A stretch of DNA of 64,000 bases, from positions 18,515,343-18,579,342 of the forward strand of contig OX940867.1 of assembly GCA_954871525.1 (NCBI GenBank), in the 5' to 3' direction. Positions 11,495 to 22,570 of this stretch are shown here, one piece after another. This stretch comes from Parietaria judaica (taxonomy: Eukaryota; Streptophyta; Magnoliopsida; Rosales; Urticaceae). How positions within the stretch are numbered: position 1 is the stretch's first letter; each line of letters begins with the position of its first letter. Below the pieces are notes generated by a model that worked only from the letters and a program-made list of their open reading frames with translations, was not told where the DNA came from and ran no database searches. The position numbers and the translations under genes are program-made.

Positions 11495-12922
11495 AAACTG
11501 TCCGATAATATTCGTCTATCTTTATTTTTCTTCTTTTTTATTATATTTTTATTTCCCGCTTTCCAAATTAAATTGCTTAAGATAACTTCATGTTCACCTT
11601 CTATCGAGACCTTTATTCACTCCATGAAGTTGTTGCATTTTTATTCTCTGTCTCAAAATCTTTGGATTCAATTGATTGAATAGTGAGAATAAAAAAGAAT
11701 CTTCACAGATGTAAAATTTGCACCATTTTCTCATCGTTGATTCGTGAATACTAAGTGTGACAAAAATTACCTGAATACCGCATTTAGTGTCGAATGTACC
11801 AAAGATCCGGTACAAAAATGCGGCATTATCGTCAATATATAATTTAGAGATATAGTGAAAACTCCCGTAGAGTAAAGAGTACCTAGTGAATACGCCGAAT
11901 TATTTAAAAATATTGTGAGTCTGCTTTTCCGCTATTGCTTTATTACATTCATGTTATGTTTGTCCCTAGCTAACGCTCAAAATAAGTTGTTCTCCGACGA
12001 AAAATCGTTACACCAACATGTATAAACCACTTTATTAATACTTTTATGAATATCAATCAATTAGATAATGAGGAATTTTTCATCTGCGGAATTTCGAAAT
12101 GTGTTAAATTCGTTTCAAAATCTATGTATCCTAAAAGCCGCATCGCATTGTGATACTATTGTATTGCATATCAAATTTATTTTCTATGTTTTCAAAATAG
12201 TACATGTAACTGGTACTAAAATCTGTATAAAAAAAAAGTGCACGTAAGTTGTGCTTAAAAGAAATTTTTAAATTACACTATATTTTTTATATATGAATAT
12301 TATTGAGAACGGAAAATTTTATCAAATTATTAAAATTATTAATTTATTAAGTAATATTTTAATTATATTAATTAAAATTAAAACTATATAAAACGCATTG
12401 ATTAAAATTATTAATTATTCAAGTATAAATTTCTATTGTATTGTAATTGGATGGACGTTGATTTAGGTTTGATAAATGAGTTATAATTGCTCGTTAGTCT
12501 TGTGCGTCAAACTTTAGATATAATATTCATTGTTAATAAAAGCACACATGCTGTGGCCACATAATTGCCAATTCCTTTTAGTCGCTCCACCAAACACACC
12601 AAAATGCTTTATGCATGATTGATTTGAGATAAATGGCCTCTCTTTTTATCATACTTATTTTCTAAAAGAAAGCAAAGTAAACCAGATAAAATTAAGACAT
12701 GATTAAAATTTTCAAAAATACCGAAACATGTTCTCGGGCACTCAAAATCGTAAAATTTAAGTTTTCAATTGATTTCATCTGATGTATCTTTTAACGTTGA
12801 GTTCTTTTATACATGTGCAACTCAAATTACACCTCTCTATTTTTTATTTACATTTTGAGATATATTTTCATGTTTGATACTTCAATTTGAATCATACACG
12901 TGTGAATAGTTTAAAGTTAACT
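11495..12922. other. Spacer, nothing recognised
   Basis: AT-rich sequence without supported genes. A short minus-strand open frame at 11594-11815 has no recognisable domain. Confidence 0.55.
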
Positions 12923-13669
12923 GATGCGGATCCTGATAGCGGTATTGGATTGTCGAGCCTTATCGAGCATAGAGGGATTACTTTGACTAGCGAGAGCGGA
13001 GTAACTAGCGGTAATGGAGCAACTAGCGGTATTGGAGTAACTAGCGGTCATGGAGCTCGTGAGTATAACGGGAATGGTATTTACTTGGTTTCCACATCTG
13101 AATTCGTGGTCTAAGTAAAGCCCTCGGTAATTGTGTTAGTTTTAATTATGATAGTGGGGTGTATTTATTTTCTGAGTAGTCCAAGGGTTAAGTATGGTCA
13201 TTAGTAGTGTCTTGAGTCTTGTAATAGCCTTAAATGGTAGTTATGGTCGTGGGGACTTGGTGCTCTCTTTATGGGGCTGTTTTGAGTCTTTGTGGAGAAG
13301 TTGGAAAACCTTAGAAAGTAGCTGAAGGGATTGTACGAAAATGTAACTTATCAGCTCTATTTAAAGAGCAAGAATGCAATGAGAAAAAGCAGATTATGTT
13401 TGATAAAAAAAACCTCTCAAAGTTATCTTTGTGAAAACCCTCTTATCTCTTGGTGGATTCCTTGAGTGGCGAGTGTAGACACTTATCTTTCGGTGGATTC
13501 CGGGAGTGGCGTTTCTTGAACCAGAAACTTATCTTTCGGTGGATTCCGAGAGTGGCGTTTCTTCTATCCTAGGCTTATCTTGGTGGATTCCGAGTGGCGC
13601 CGTTGTTATTTTTACCTTTCGTCTTGCTTTGTCAATATACTAGACATGGTTGTTATCGGTCCGGTATCA
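12923..13669 (+). repeat. 5' LTR of a Ty3/Gypsy element (left edge uncertain)
   Basis: The right edge is set by ...GGTATCA followed one base later by the primer-binding site. The left edge is a guess at TGATGCGGATCC (12923); no partner LTR exists for comparison. It contains four 18-bp tandem units (core ACTAGCGGTAATGGAGCA, 12986-13057) and, near the 3' end, four copies of a 40-46-bp unit with core GGTGGATTCCGAGAGTGGCG starting near 13442, 13482, 13528 and 13573. Confidence 0.5.
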
Positions 13670-13670
13670 G

Positions 13671-13684
13671 TTGGTATCAGAGCT
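13671..13684 (+). promoter_or_regulatory. Primer-binding site, initiator tRNA-Met type
   Basis: TTGGTATCAGAGCT lies one base after the LTR end. TGGTATCAGAGC is complementary to the 3' end of plant initiator tRNA-Met, the usual primer for many plant LTR retrotransposons. Confidence 0.8.
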
Positions 13685-13720
13685 CAAGTTGCTTGTTCAC
13701 GGTTTCTTATCATCATCCAC

Positions 13721-15388
13721 ATGGCAAGGCGTGGAAACCCTATTCCTCCTAACTTTCAGATGGCTGCGGAGTATGAAAGAGAGATGGATATGGCTACCAT
13801 GAGGGAAGCGATGTCTGATCTTCAGCAACGCTTAGCCCAAATGGAAGGACAATAGCATCACCGTCAACAACAGCGTAACCATGGCATTGACGTGAATCCT
13901 TTTCATGTTGAAGTCTCCAGCGATGAAGACGATGGGCCTCAAACGAGAAATCAGCCCAACGTTACGAAAGTGACGTAAAGGTTGACGTACCTGAGTTTGA
14001 CGGAAGATCTCATGGCGACACATTTCTCGACTGGCTGTATACGGTGGAGAGGATCTTTGAGTTCAAGGATTATTCTGACGAGAAGCGAGTCAAACTGGTG
14101 GCTATCAAGCTAAAGGGCTATGCATCCCTTTGGTGGGAGAATCTGAGACGAGAACGACTACGAGAAGGAAGACGAGTGATTCGAACGTGGGAGAAGATAA
14201 AGAAAGAGCTCAAGAGGAGGTTCATTGCAGATAGTTACAACCAAGACAACTATTTGAAGTTTCACAACTTCAAACAACTCGATCTTTCTATTGAAGATTA
14301 TACTCGCGAGTTTGAGTATCTTATGCTTAAATGCGACGTGGTGGAACCTGAAGAACAAACGGTGGCTCGTTACCTTGGCGGTCTCAAAAGAGATATTGCA
14401 GAAGTTGTTCGACTTCAACCATATTGGACGTTTAACGACGTTCGGAAGCTAGCGGAGAATATTGAAAGGCAGCACAAAGAGGCAAAGAAGTACACACCGA
14501 AGAACACGGGATATGGAGTCAAGATTACCGGCGGGGCATCTTCATCAAAGACGACCTTTAACAAGGCGTCAACTTCCTCAAAACCCGAAGTCAGATCCGA
14601 GAAGACTTCCCCACCGATCAATTCCAGTGCTTCGAGGAAATGTTTCAAATGTCAAGGTTTTGGTCATATTGCTGCAGATTGCCCGAATCGAAGGGTAATT
14701 ACCATGGTTGAAGCTGCCATAGCCGATAATGAAGATCAAGAAGAAGAACGGGAACCAATCTACGACGAGGAAGAATGGGTTGAAGAACCCGATGAAGGAG
14801 ATATTCTGGTCATCCGACGACTCCTTAATTCCAACCACGTGAACGAAGACCCATGGTTGAGAGACAACATCTTCCAGACCCGGTGTAATTCAAAGGGGCG
14901 TGTGTGCAAGGTCATCATTGATGGAGGAAGCTGCACCAATGTTGTTGCCGAAGAAATGGTGCAAAAGCTTGGCTTGAAGACGGAGCCTCACCCTCATCCT
15001 TATCGCATTCAATGGTTCCAAAAAAGAAATGGACAGAAAGTAACAGAGAGGTGTTTGGTAGCGTTTTCCATTGGAAAGAACTACAACAATGAATTCTGGT
15101 GTGATGTCGTTCCCATGGATGCTTGTCATGTGTTATTGGGAAGACCATGGCAATACGATAGAAGAGCGATTCATGACGGATTCAACAACACTCATTCCTT
15201 TACCAAGGATGGTCGACGGATCGTGTTGGCACCCTTGAAGCCGGAGAAGATCACAGCAACCTCCGAATCGAAGAAGCACTCTTTGCTCACCGGTTCACAG
15301 GTTACACAATCTTTATCCAATTGTGAAGCTGTTTTTATTCTCTATGTGAAGGAAACATCGGACAACAAGAAGGAGCTGCCCGAAGTGG
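13721..15388 (+). pseudogene. Gypsy gag-protease, truncated
   Basis: The start MARRGNPIPPNFQM is at 13721. An in-frame stop occurs at 13853 and a frameshift near 13978, after which the frame stays open to the junction. Order: gag capsid-like region (FLDWLYTVERIFEFKDY onward, with WWENLRRER), a CCHC zinc knuckle (CFKCQGFGHIAADC, about 14641-14682) that packages RNA, then a retropepsin-like aspartic protease with the motif IIDGGSCTNVV (about 14911-14943) and GRPW at about 15139-15150. Reverse transcriptase, RNase H and integrase are missing: the frame runs into an LTR piece of the Tat element at about 15389 and ends at 15456 in 20-odd residues that are not original. Lineage within Gypsy not resolved. 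Confidence 0.85.
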
Positions 15389-15502
15389 TTCGACCTTCGA
15401 CCTTATGGCCGTCGTTGTCGTTGACTCTTCTCGTCGACCTTCTTTTCTCAAATTAGATCCGTAACTTTTAAAGGATGGATCCGACCAGATCCGACCTTAA
15501 CA
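15389..15502 (-). repeat. Truncated 3' LTR of the Tat element
   Basis: Matches the last part (plus-strand sense) of the LTR at 34800-35505, ending ...TCCGACCTTAACA in both, with a small internal deletion relative to it. Only about one sixth of the LTR remains. A possible polypurine tract on the minus strand, CATGGGGTGCTAAC, sits just outside (15503-15516). Confidence 0.75.
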
Positions 15503-15592
15503 GTTAGCACCCCATGTTATCAAGGGTTTGGCACTTGGTAAAATGAAAAGCATGATTAAAGCCATCCGAGCCTAGTGGAGGACTTCTCGTCG

Positions 15593-15785
15593 GAGGCACC
15601 TTTGTCGAGGGTGCCTTTATCGAGGACACTTCGGCGAGGGCACTTCGTCGTGGGCATTTTCGCGAGGGCACTTTTTCAAGGGCACTTCGACGAGGGCACT
15701 TTGATGAGGGCACTTCGGCGAGGGCACTTTGTCGAGGGCACTTCGACAAGGGCACTTTGTCGAGGGCGCCTAGCGAGGGCGTTTC
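15593..15785 (+). repeat. Tandem array of about twelve 14-17-bp units
   Basis: Imperfect units with the core GAGGGCACTTCGACG repeat head to tail. The array sits between the 3' LTR remnant and the antisense ORF, so it occupies the upstream position for transcription of that ORF. Confidence 0.85.
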
Positions 15786-16085
15786 ATCTTTCCCGACATT
15801 TCCTGGCGTTGGGGCACGTGAAGCGTCGTTTCCCTCATACACGTCTTACCGGACTTGAGCGCGCCTCGGAATCCGTAACGTCGCTTCATCTCGACCGTTG
15901 CCTCGTTTCCTCTTCGACGCTTTTGGACCGTCGGCTAAACTCGCTTTCCCTCTTTAAATTTCCCCGTCTTTCCTTCTTCTTCATTTTCCCCTCTTCTTCT
16001 TCTGCAACCTTTTTCTTCATCTTACTTTCCCCGAGCTTTTTTCCTTTCCAACTCTCTGCAACTCTTTTCCCCCTCTCTAAATCCC

Positions 16086-19000
16086 ATGGCTTTTTCATCT
16101 GTTTTCGCAACCCGGGCCCTGCCCTCTATCATGAGGGAGGAAGACCTGGAGGTGTTGACCAAGAAGTATTTTGTGCGGGAGAATATCTCCGTGCGCCTTC
16201 CGGCTAAGAACGAGTTGGTCGATAACCCCCCGGAGGGTTATGTTTTCATGTACGAGGCTTTCTTTACCCACGTCGGTCTCTGCCTTCCGATGCCCAACCT
16301 CATGTTGGCTTATTTGTATGCCTTCAAGGTCCCGATTACGCAGGTGAGGCCCAATGTCCTCCGTTACTTACTTTGTACTCTGGTTATTGCCCGTGAGGAG
16401 CGAGTGGAGATCACGTTGGAGGATCTCATACGCCTCTTCTATCTCTCCCGGAATTCTTGGAATTTGGGGAGGTTTCTGGCGTCGCATCGCTACAGGGAGC
16501 ACGTCTTGTTGAACACGCCAATGAAGGAGGCTGGTAAGTTCAACATGTATTTCTTCGTGCGGGTGAGTGCTCGCACCTTCGGCCCCAACTACGCTGATCT
16601 CCCCACCGCCTGGGCAGAAGATATCCTGAAGTACAAGCCGACCGCCGAGCCAGAGCGGTTCCTGAAGTTGCACCGGGCCCTTCTTGCCAACAAGCATTGA
16701 GATTGGGCTCTCCATTTTACTCCTCGGCGGATACGCGAATCGGGCATGTGGCGAGAGAACATGATCCACGGTCCTCCTCCCGCGACGCTACTCCCGAAGG
16801 GTTTCTCTCGTGAGGCCAAGCCGGATTCTTCGCCAGCGCCGACGGAGAAGACGGCGGCGAAGAAGACAAAGAAGCCTAGGGCGGACTTCGTCGCTCCTGA
16901 CCTTTCCTCCGGCGCCAAGTCATCTCGGGCGGAGGCTTCTTCGGGCAAGCGTCGGGTCGGGGACACGCATGATGCCCCTACCCCGAAGAAGGCGAGGGCT
17001 GATTTTGTCTCTCCCGACTCTTCCTCCGGCGCCAAATCATCTCGGGCGGAGGCCTCGTCGGCTTAGCGTCGGTGCGAGGGATCGCGTGATGCACCCATTC
17101 CGAAGAAGGCGAGGGCTGTTTTATTGACCCCACCCTCTTGTCGATGATGCCGTAGAAGGCCGCTCCGTCCTCGGTCGTCGACGAGGCTTCTGCTCTTCTT
17201 CCCTTCGTCGAGGCGTCTGACTCCGCCGTCGCCATGATTCCCCTTCCTCCTGGGGGAAATCCATCTTCTTCGGCCGAGCGTCGAGGTGAGGGAACATGTG
17301 ATGCACCCATTCCGAGGAAGGCGAGGGCTGATTTTGTTGACCTCGCCTTTCTGTCGATGACGCCGTCAAAGGCCTCTCCGTCAAAGGTCGACGGCTCTCC
17401 CGAGCCATAGGAGGCCGTGGCTGAGCCAGTCTTCTTCCTCAACGGGGGAGCGTTGGGCTCTGTTCCCGACCTTCGAGGGTCCTCTTATCCGAACCGCGTA
17501 GCTCATCCTTCCGACGGAAGTTCGAGCGCCGCCGTCTCTAGGGCCCCGGTCGATGCTGCGAAGGTACTCTCCTCCGCGGTCGGCACTCCCGTTGGTGCAT
17601 CCGTCATTCGGATTGCGGGTTCCTTGGTGTTGATGGCGCCTACAGTTACCGACGTGGGGACTGCTCTGGCGCTGCAAGCTCAGCCATCGTCGATGATCCC
17701 CGTTGGCGTGGCTCTCTCGTCGGAGGTTACACTCGCTTCGTTCTCTCAGGGTAACAGGTCTCCTCCTCCCGACTTCTCTTCCGCTCTTTCACCTAGTTCG
17801 TCGCCAGTTTTTGGGAGGTCGGCGCCTTCCACTTGTGCTACCGTCCGCTTTCCTCTCGTCTCGGTTGCCGACTCGCCTCTCGAGGATTGGGCGGCTTACT
17901 CGATCTCCGCCTGCAGGGATTTGACCTTAAATCCTTCCGACGGTTCGCCCAACGCCTATCACTGTGTTGACGAGTGCGATGGCTACGCTGGTTTCATCAC
18001 AGATGTTTTTCGGAGTGTGGCGCAGGCGAACGGCGTGCTCCTCTCCGAGCGTGAGGCCATTTGGAAGGCAGAGAAGGAGGCTTCTCAGTATGCTTCGCAG
18101 CTTGCCGAGGCTCAACTTCAGCTGGAAAGGGCAATCTCTAACGAGTAGAGGGTTCGTCGAGAAATCAAGGATTCATCGGCGAGGCTGATTACGACGACTG
18201 CCTCTCTAGGAGAGATGGATTTTAAGTTCGAGGCGGAGGTGATGCTTCGTCGGTCGGTGGAGGCCAAGCTGGTGGAGCAGGAGTGACTCGTCGCCGCTGG
18301 GGAGGCTCAACTTGCGGAAGAGCGGGACTGCCACCGCCTTACCGAGGAGGACCTTGAGTCGAGGCTTCGAGACAAGTCTGATCGTCTCGCCCAAATTAGT
18401 AAGGTCGTGGGGTAGTCTGTCGTCGAAGAGGACCAGCTTGTCTTCCGGGTCAAGGAGTTATCTGCTCATCTGGAGCAATCTCAGTCCGCGCTCAACAATG
18501 TTGTCACGGAGCTGGAGGCGGCGCGGACGGAGGTCGCCGAAGAGAGATATGCCCGTCAGGGGCTATTTCAGAACGCTCTGGCCAAACTCGATCGGTTGCA
18601 GAAGAGGTACCAAGCGCTCGACGAGTCCATCGACTCTCACCGTATGCTTGCCAGGTGTCGATCCAACATTCTCTTGATCGAGAGCCTCCCTAACAATACG
18701 CTGACAAAGTGGCGGAGTGGGAGCAGAAGGCTGCCGAGGACCCCAACACTCCTCCTTTGTCTCCGTACGACCCTCCGAGCATCGACGAACGCTGGTTAGT
18801 GGCCTTGGGCACAAAAGGCGCTCCTCTCGATCCTTCCCCGTTGTAGGGTGAGTATGGCTCCAACATCGATGCCTTATCCACCCCGGCCCCTGAGCAAGGA
18901 ACGTTGGATCCCGAACGCCGGTTGGCGGCTTCGGGCACGGACGACACTCCTCTAAATCCTTCCCCGTCGCAGGGTGAGCATGGCTCCAACGTCGTCGCCT

Positions 19001-19089
19001 TGTCCACCCCGGCCCCTGAGGAAGAAACGTTGGATCCCATCCGGGGCTTCGAAGGCGACATCGAGGATGTTATCGACTTCTCGAAGTAG
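16086..19089 (+). pseudogene. Antisense ORF of the Tat element ('putative gypsy type transposon' family)
   Basis: Plus-strand, opposite to the element's gag-pol. The start MAFSSVFATRALPSIM at 16086 follows a CT-rich leader. Residues 1-204 (to 16700) resemble the 'putative gypsy type transposon' domain (PF04195-like), with FLRLPAKNEL-, PNLMLAYLYAF- and FFVRVSARTFG-type motifs. A Lys/Ala/Ser-rich tandem repeat (KKARADFV...AKSSRAEASS, about 35 residues) follows at 16867-17340, then a Ser/Pro-rich region (17417-17900), a Glu/Ala/Leu-rich coiled coil (about 18010-18700), and a C-terminus ending DVIDFSK at 19089. Stops at about 16698, 17064, 17408, 18146, 18284 and 18412, and frameshifts, break it. 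The intact family protein is of order 900-1000 aa; its role is unknown. Such antisense ORFs are described for Tat elements. Confidence 0.75.
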
Positions 19090-19854
19090 AGTATTGTTCT
19101 GCCAGCCTTGTGTGTGCCGTTGCGGATTGAGATGTTTCACAACAAACTGAGTGGTAGCCAGGGCCTTCAGAGTCCCCGAGCCTGCTACTCGATTTGTCGT
19201 GAGGATCTCACTCAGCGGAGCGCCACGCCTATTGAGTCAAGTCCTGTAATTTTGTAATCACATTTTGAACTATGAATATATTCCTTTTATTGTGTTGCTT
19301 CTCTTGTATTACTTTATTATTATGCTCATTACTTCGAAGTGGTGTCGGATATGTATATATGTGTGTATATGTCCTCCCCCCGCCTTTTTTTTCTTCTAGA
19401 TAGGCCTCGCGCCTTTCCCCGTTGCGTCGTAGATTTTTGAAATGATAGGCCTCGGGCCCTTCGACGTTGCGCCGTCGATTTTATTAAAAGACAGGCTTCG
19501 CGCCTTTTATTTTTTTTAAAAGACCGTGCTCGTTGGTAACGCGTCCTCAACCGGCGGCACATTGGTCGTGATCGAATATCACTAAGTGGCCCTCGTCGGG
19601 TTCACTTGCAACAGATCGAGTTCTACTTGCTTAGGGTCGCTGCCAAGGCTACGCTTGGGGTCCCCCGGTTCATTTTTGGTAGGCGTCGCTGGTCTTCCCG
19701 TCTTTTCGGTAGTTTTCAGGACCCTCCGTGGCATTTCGGCATTGCACCGTTGGTCGATGGCATTGCGCCCTATTGGGCATTGCGCCTCGATCGTTTGGGC
19801 ATTGCAACTCTTTTCTTGTTTTCTCGGCATTGTGCTGTCGATCGATAACTTTGC
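19090..19854. other. Tat internal spacer with GGCATTGCGCC repeats (left part)
   Basis: Non-coding part of the Tat element between the antisense ORF and pol. Short imperfect repeats around GGCCTCGCGCC (19390-19510) and GGCATTGCGCC (19738-19840) are present. The Copia-family insertion at 19855 interrupts it; the same repeat resumes at 25869. Confidence 0.6.
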
Positions 19855-21729
19855 TGTACGGAAGTTCATTGCGTTTCTCGATAAAATTATCATGACATAT
19901 GCCGCTAATGCGTTCGGGTAACATTTAAAAAAATATTTAAAGCGGAAAACTTGTTACTCCGTACAACGTATTAACATTGGATAATTACTATGAATCAAGA
20001 TTTGATAAATTATTACTAATTTAACTTCTCATAAATTCATTATTGATAATCTAGTCTATAGGAAATAAATAAACTTTAAATTAAGGTTTGTATTTATTGA
20101 CCCAATGCATAAGGCCGTACCTCAGGTGATGACGATTTCGGCTGCGCGTTCTGAACTGGGCAGGGCTTCGCCGATGCTGAGGGAAACTCCCATGATCTTC
20201 CGGGATATTCTTTTGGACTCCTCGTACCGAAGTGTGGTCTTCGCCGGCAGGACTCCGTCACAAAAAATTTAATTGATGGTTCTTTTAAAGCTTCCGGAGA
20301 ACAATGTTTCACTAAGCCGAACCAAAAAAGAGAGTTCTGAAGCTAATAAATTCACAGACTCTAGAGAGAGAGAGAGAGAGATAGAGAGAGAGATCGAATT
20401 CTTGCTTAGGGGAAGGTGTGTGAAATGTGTAGAATGAGCCTTGTATTTATAGGCTCATGGAAAAGCCAATAAGGGAAGTTTCCTTCCTTGAATTTCGAAT
20501 TCTATGATAGGTAAATATAATTAATCACACAAACCAATGGCTAAGATTGAATCACCAATGATCCAATGGTTCTAATTAATTAGGGATTTAATCAAATAAG
20601 GAAACCATGAATAAATCAATTATCCAATCACTTCCTTATATAAGAGAATTCGATTTCCCTATGCATGCTTACGGAAATTTTGAATCTTAAACTAATCCCT
20701 ATGCATGCATTTCCATATATACATGTTAATTAATTTCCAATCCAATGGTCAAGATTAGATCTTAAACTAATCCAATGGACATATTTAATCAACCATATTA
20801 AAAATCCATGCTTGGTCAGCAAGTCATTTTCAAACCATGGTTTCCAAATTATTTATCATGATCCAATGGTTAAGATTAAACTTGACCGATCTAATGAACC
20901 AAATTAATTTCAAGGTTTTTCCATTAATAGCTAAACATAGATACTTATGCCGCATATTTAAAAAGTCCAAATCCAAGTAAATTCGTGCAAGACCAACTCA
21001 CATATTTACTTGGGCCGCATTATTTCTACACATTCATATATATTCCAAATATATATTTTATTTAAATAACATAAATCTATTAATTATTAAATCTAAATAA
21101 TTAAATTATATTATTAACCACTGATCTCAATATCATACATTAAATGTCATGGTGCAACACCACCATTTAAATTCGTGACATGTGATTAAATTTCATATAT
21201 TTACGAAGACGATCATAAACTTGTAAATTCTCTAAATCACATACCGTACATTGAAATGACTTGGTTCAAAAAGCTAAGTCTCCTAGAATTCAATTTCCAA
21301 CAACTTTGCAGTAAATGAATAATCTAAATTCAATTTTCTTTTATCTGTTAAATTTCCAGCACCAGACTTTGGTACTTTTGTCACGTCAAAATAAAACTTC
21401 CAAAGTCTGACACAAACTCTAGTTTTTTGAATCCTGAAAATGATAAACATATCGAATGTTTAAATCACGTACGTATCATCCATTCCGGAGCTATCCTGGG
21501 GACCATGGACCCGTATCACTGAAGCTCCAGCGAATTGCTAGTGGTTCGTCAAACCTCGGTGTTATTCCACTATAAACCCGAGACTGCACTCTTTAGTGAT
21601 ACAGTATATATTATTCCCTTAATTACAGCAGGGTATCCATTGATAAAATCAAATTCGGGTTATTGATCTTTCACTTGATGATCCACACATGAGCAGGTGG
21701 TTTCTACCGTTATATAGTATATATTATTC

Positions 21730-22400
21730 GGAATTGCGTAGCTAACCACCCTTTCATGTCCGATAACTTTTTCACATTATTACCAATGAGAAGAATATCA
21801 TCGACGTACAGAACAAAGAAAATCTCCACGGTATCATCATTGAGCTTATAAATGCAGGCCTCAATGATGTTTTGCACGAATCCATAGGTCTTGATGGAAT
21901 CATCAAACCTTAAATTCCAGGATCTGGAAGCTTGCTTCAATCCATAAATGGGCTTGAGTAATCTACAAACTTTCCTTTCTTGAACCTTTTGCACGAACCC
22001 TTGTGGTTGGTCCATATAGATGTTCTCGTCAATGTACCCGTTCAGGAAAGCGGTTTTGACGTCCATCTGCCAAATATCATAGTTGAGACTTTAGGCTATG
22101 GTAGAATGGACTTTAGTGACATGAGAGAAAGTTTCCTCGAAACAAATACTTTCTCTCTGGGTTTAACCCTTATCCACTAGACTAGCTCTTAAGGTTTCAA
22201 CCTTCCTGTCCACTTATCTTTTTGTAGATCCACTTACAACCAATGGGTTTGAATCCATCTAGTAACTCTACAAGTTTCCAGACTTAGTTAGAATCCATAG
22301 ATTCTGTTTCTCTTGGTTCATGACATCCTGCCATTTCCCATGATCAGTATCCTTTATAACCTTGTTAAAGGTCGAAGGATCATCAACGTTATTGTCGACA
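21730..22400 (-). pseudogene. Ty1/Copia reverse transcriptase fragment
   Basis: Minus-strand pieces read DPSTFNKVIKD, then PIGCKW-like residues (frameshifted), MDVKTAFLNG, GFVQK-, IYGLKQASRSW and the catalytic motif FVLYVDDILLIG (about 21775-21810), ending WLATQF at about 21732. The RT copies element RNA into DNA; the YVDD aspartates are present, but the N-terminal part has stops, and everything after the palm domain, including RNase H, is missing where the frame meets LTR sequence. Confidence 0.85.
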
Positions 22401-22510
22401 CAACAACGTTGTTCTCTTCCCGATGCTCGTAGTGTTCAATCTAAAGAATGAACCTCCCACTACATATGAGTACCCATTGTTCTGATTTGAAACCTATGCT
22501 TTCCTCTATC

Positions 22511-22570
22511 TGATTATCAACAGAGACTGTTGATTATCAACAGAGACTGTTGATTATCAACAGAGACTGT
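22511..22570. repeat. 20-bp unit, three perfect tandem copies
   Basis: TGATTATCAACAGAGACTGT is repeated three times without mismatch, with a partial fourth start. Perfect identity suggests recent slippage. Confidence 0.95.

Noticed and set aside
15886..17677. Minus-strand ORFs in the antisense-ORF region
   Set aside because: They are GC-rich frame shadows of the plus-strand Tat antisense ORF.
22511..22570. CRISPR-like array
   Set aside because: Perfect 20-bp head-to-tail copies without spacers in a plant retroelement; simple slippage.
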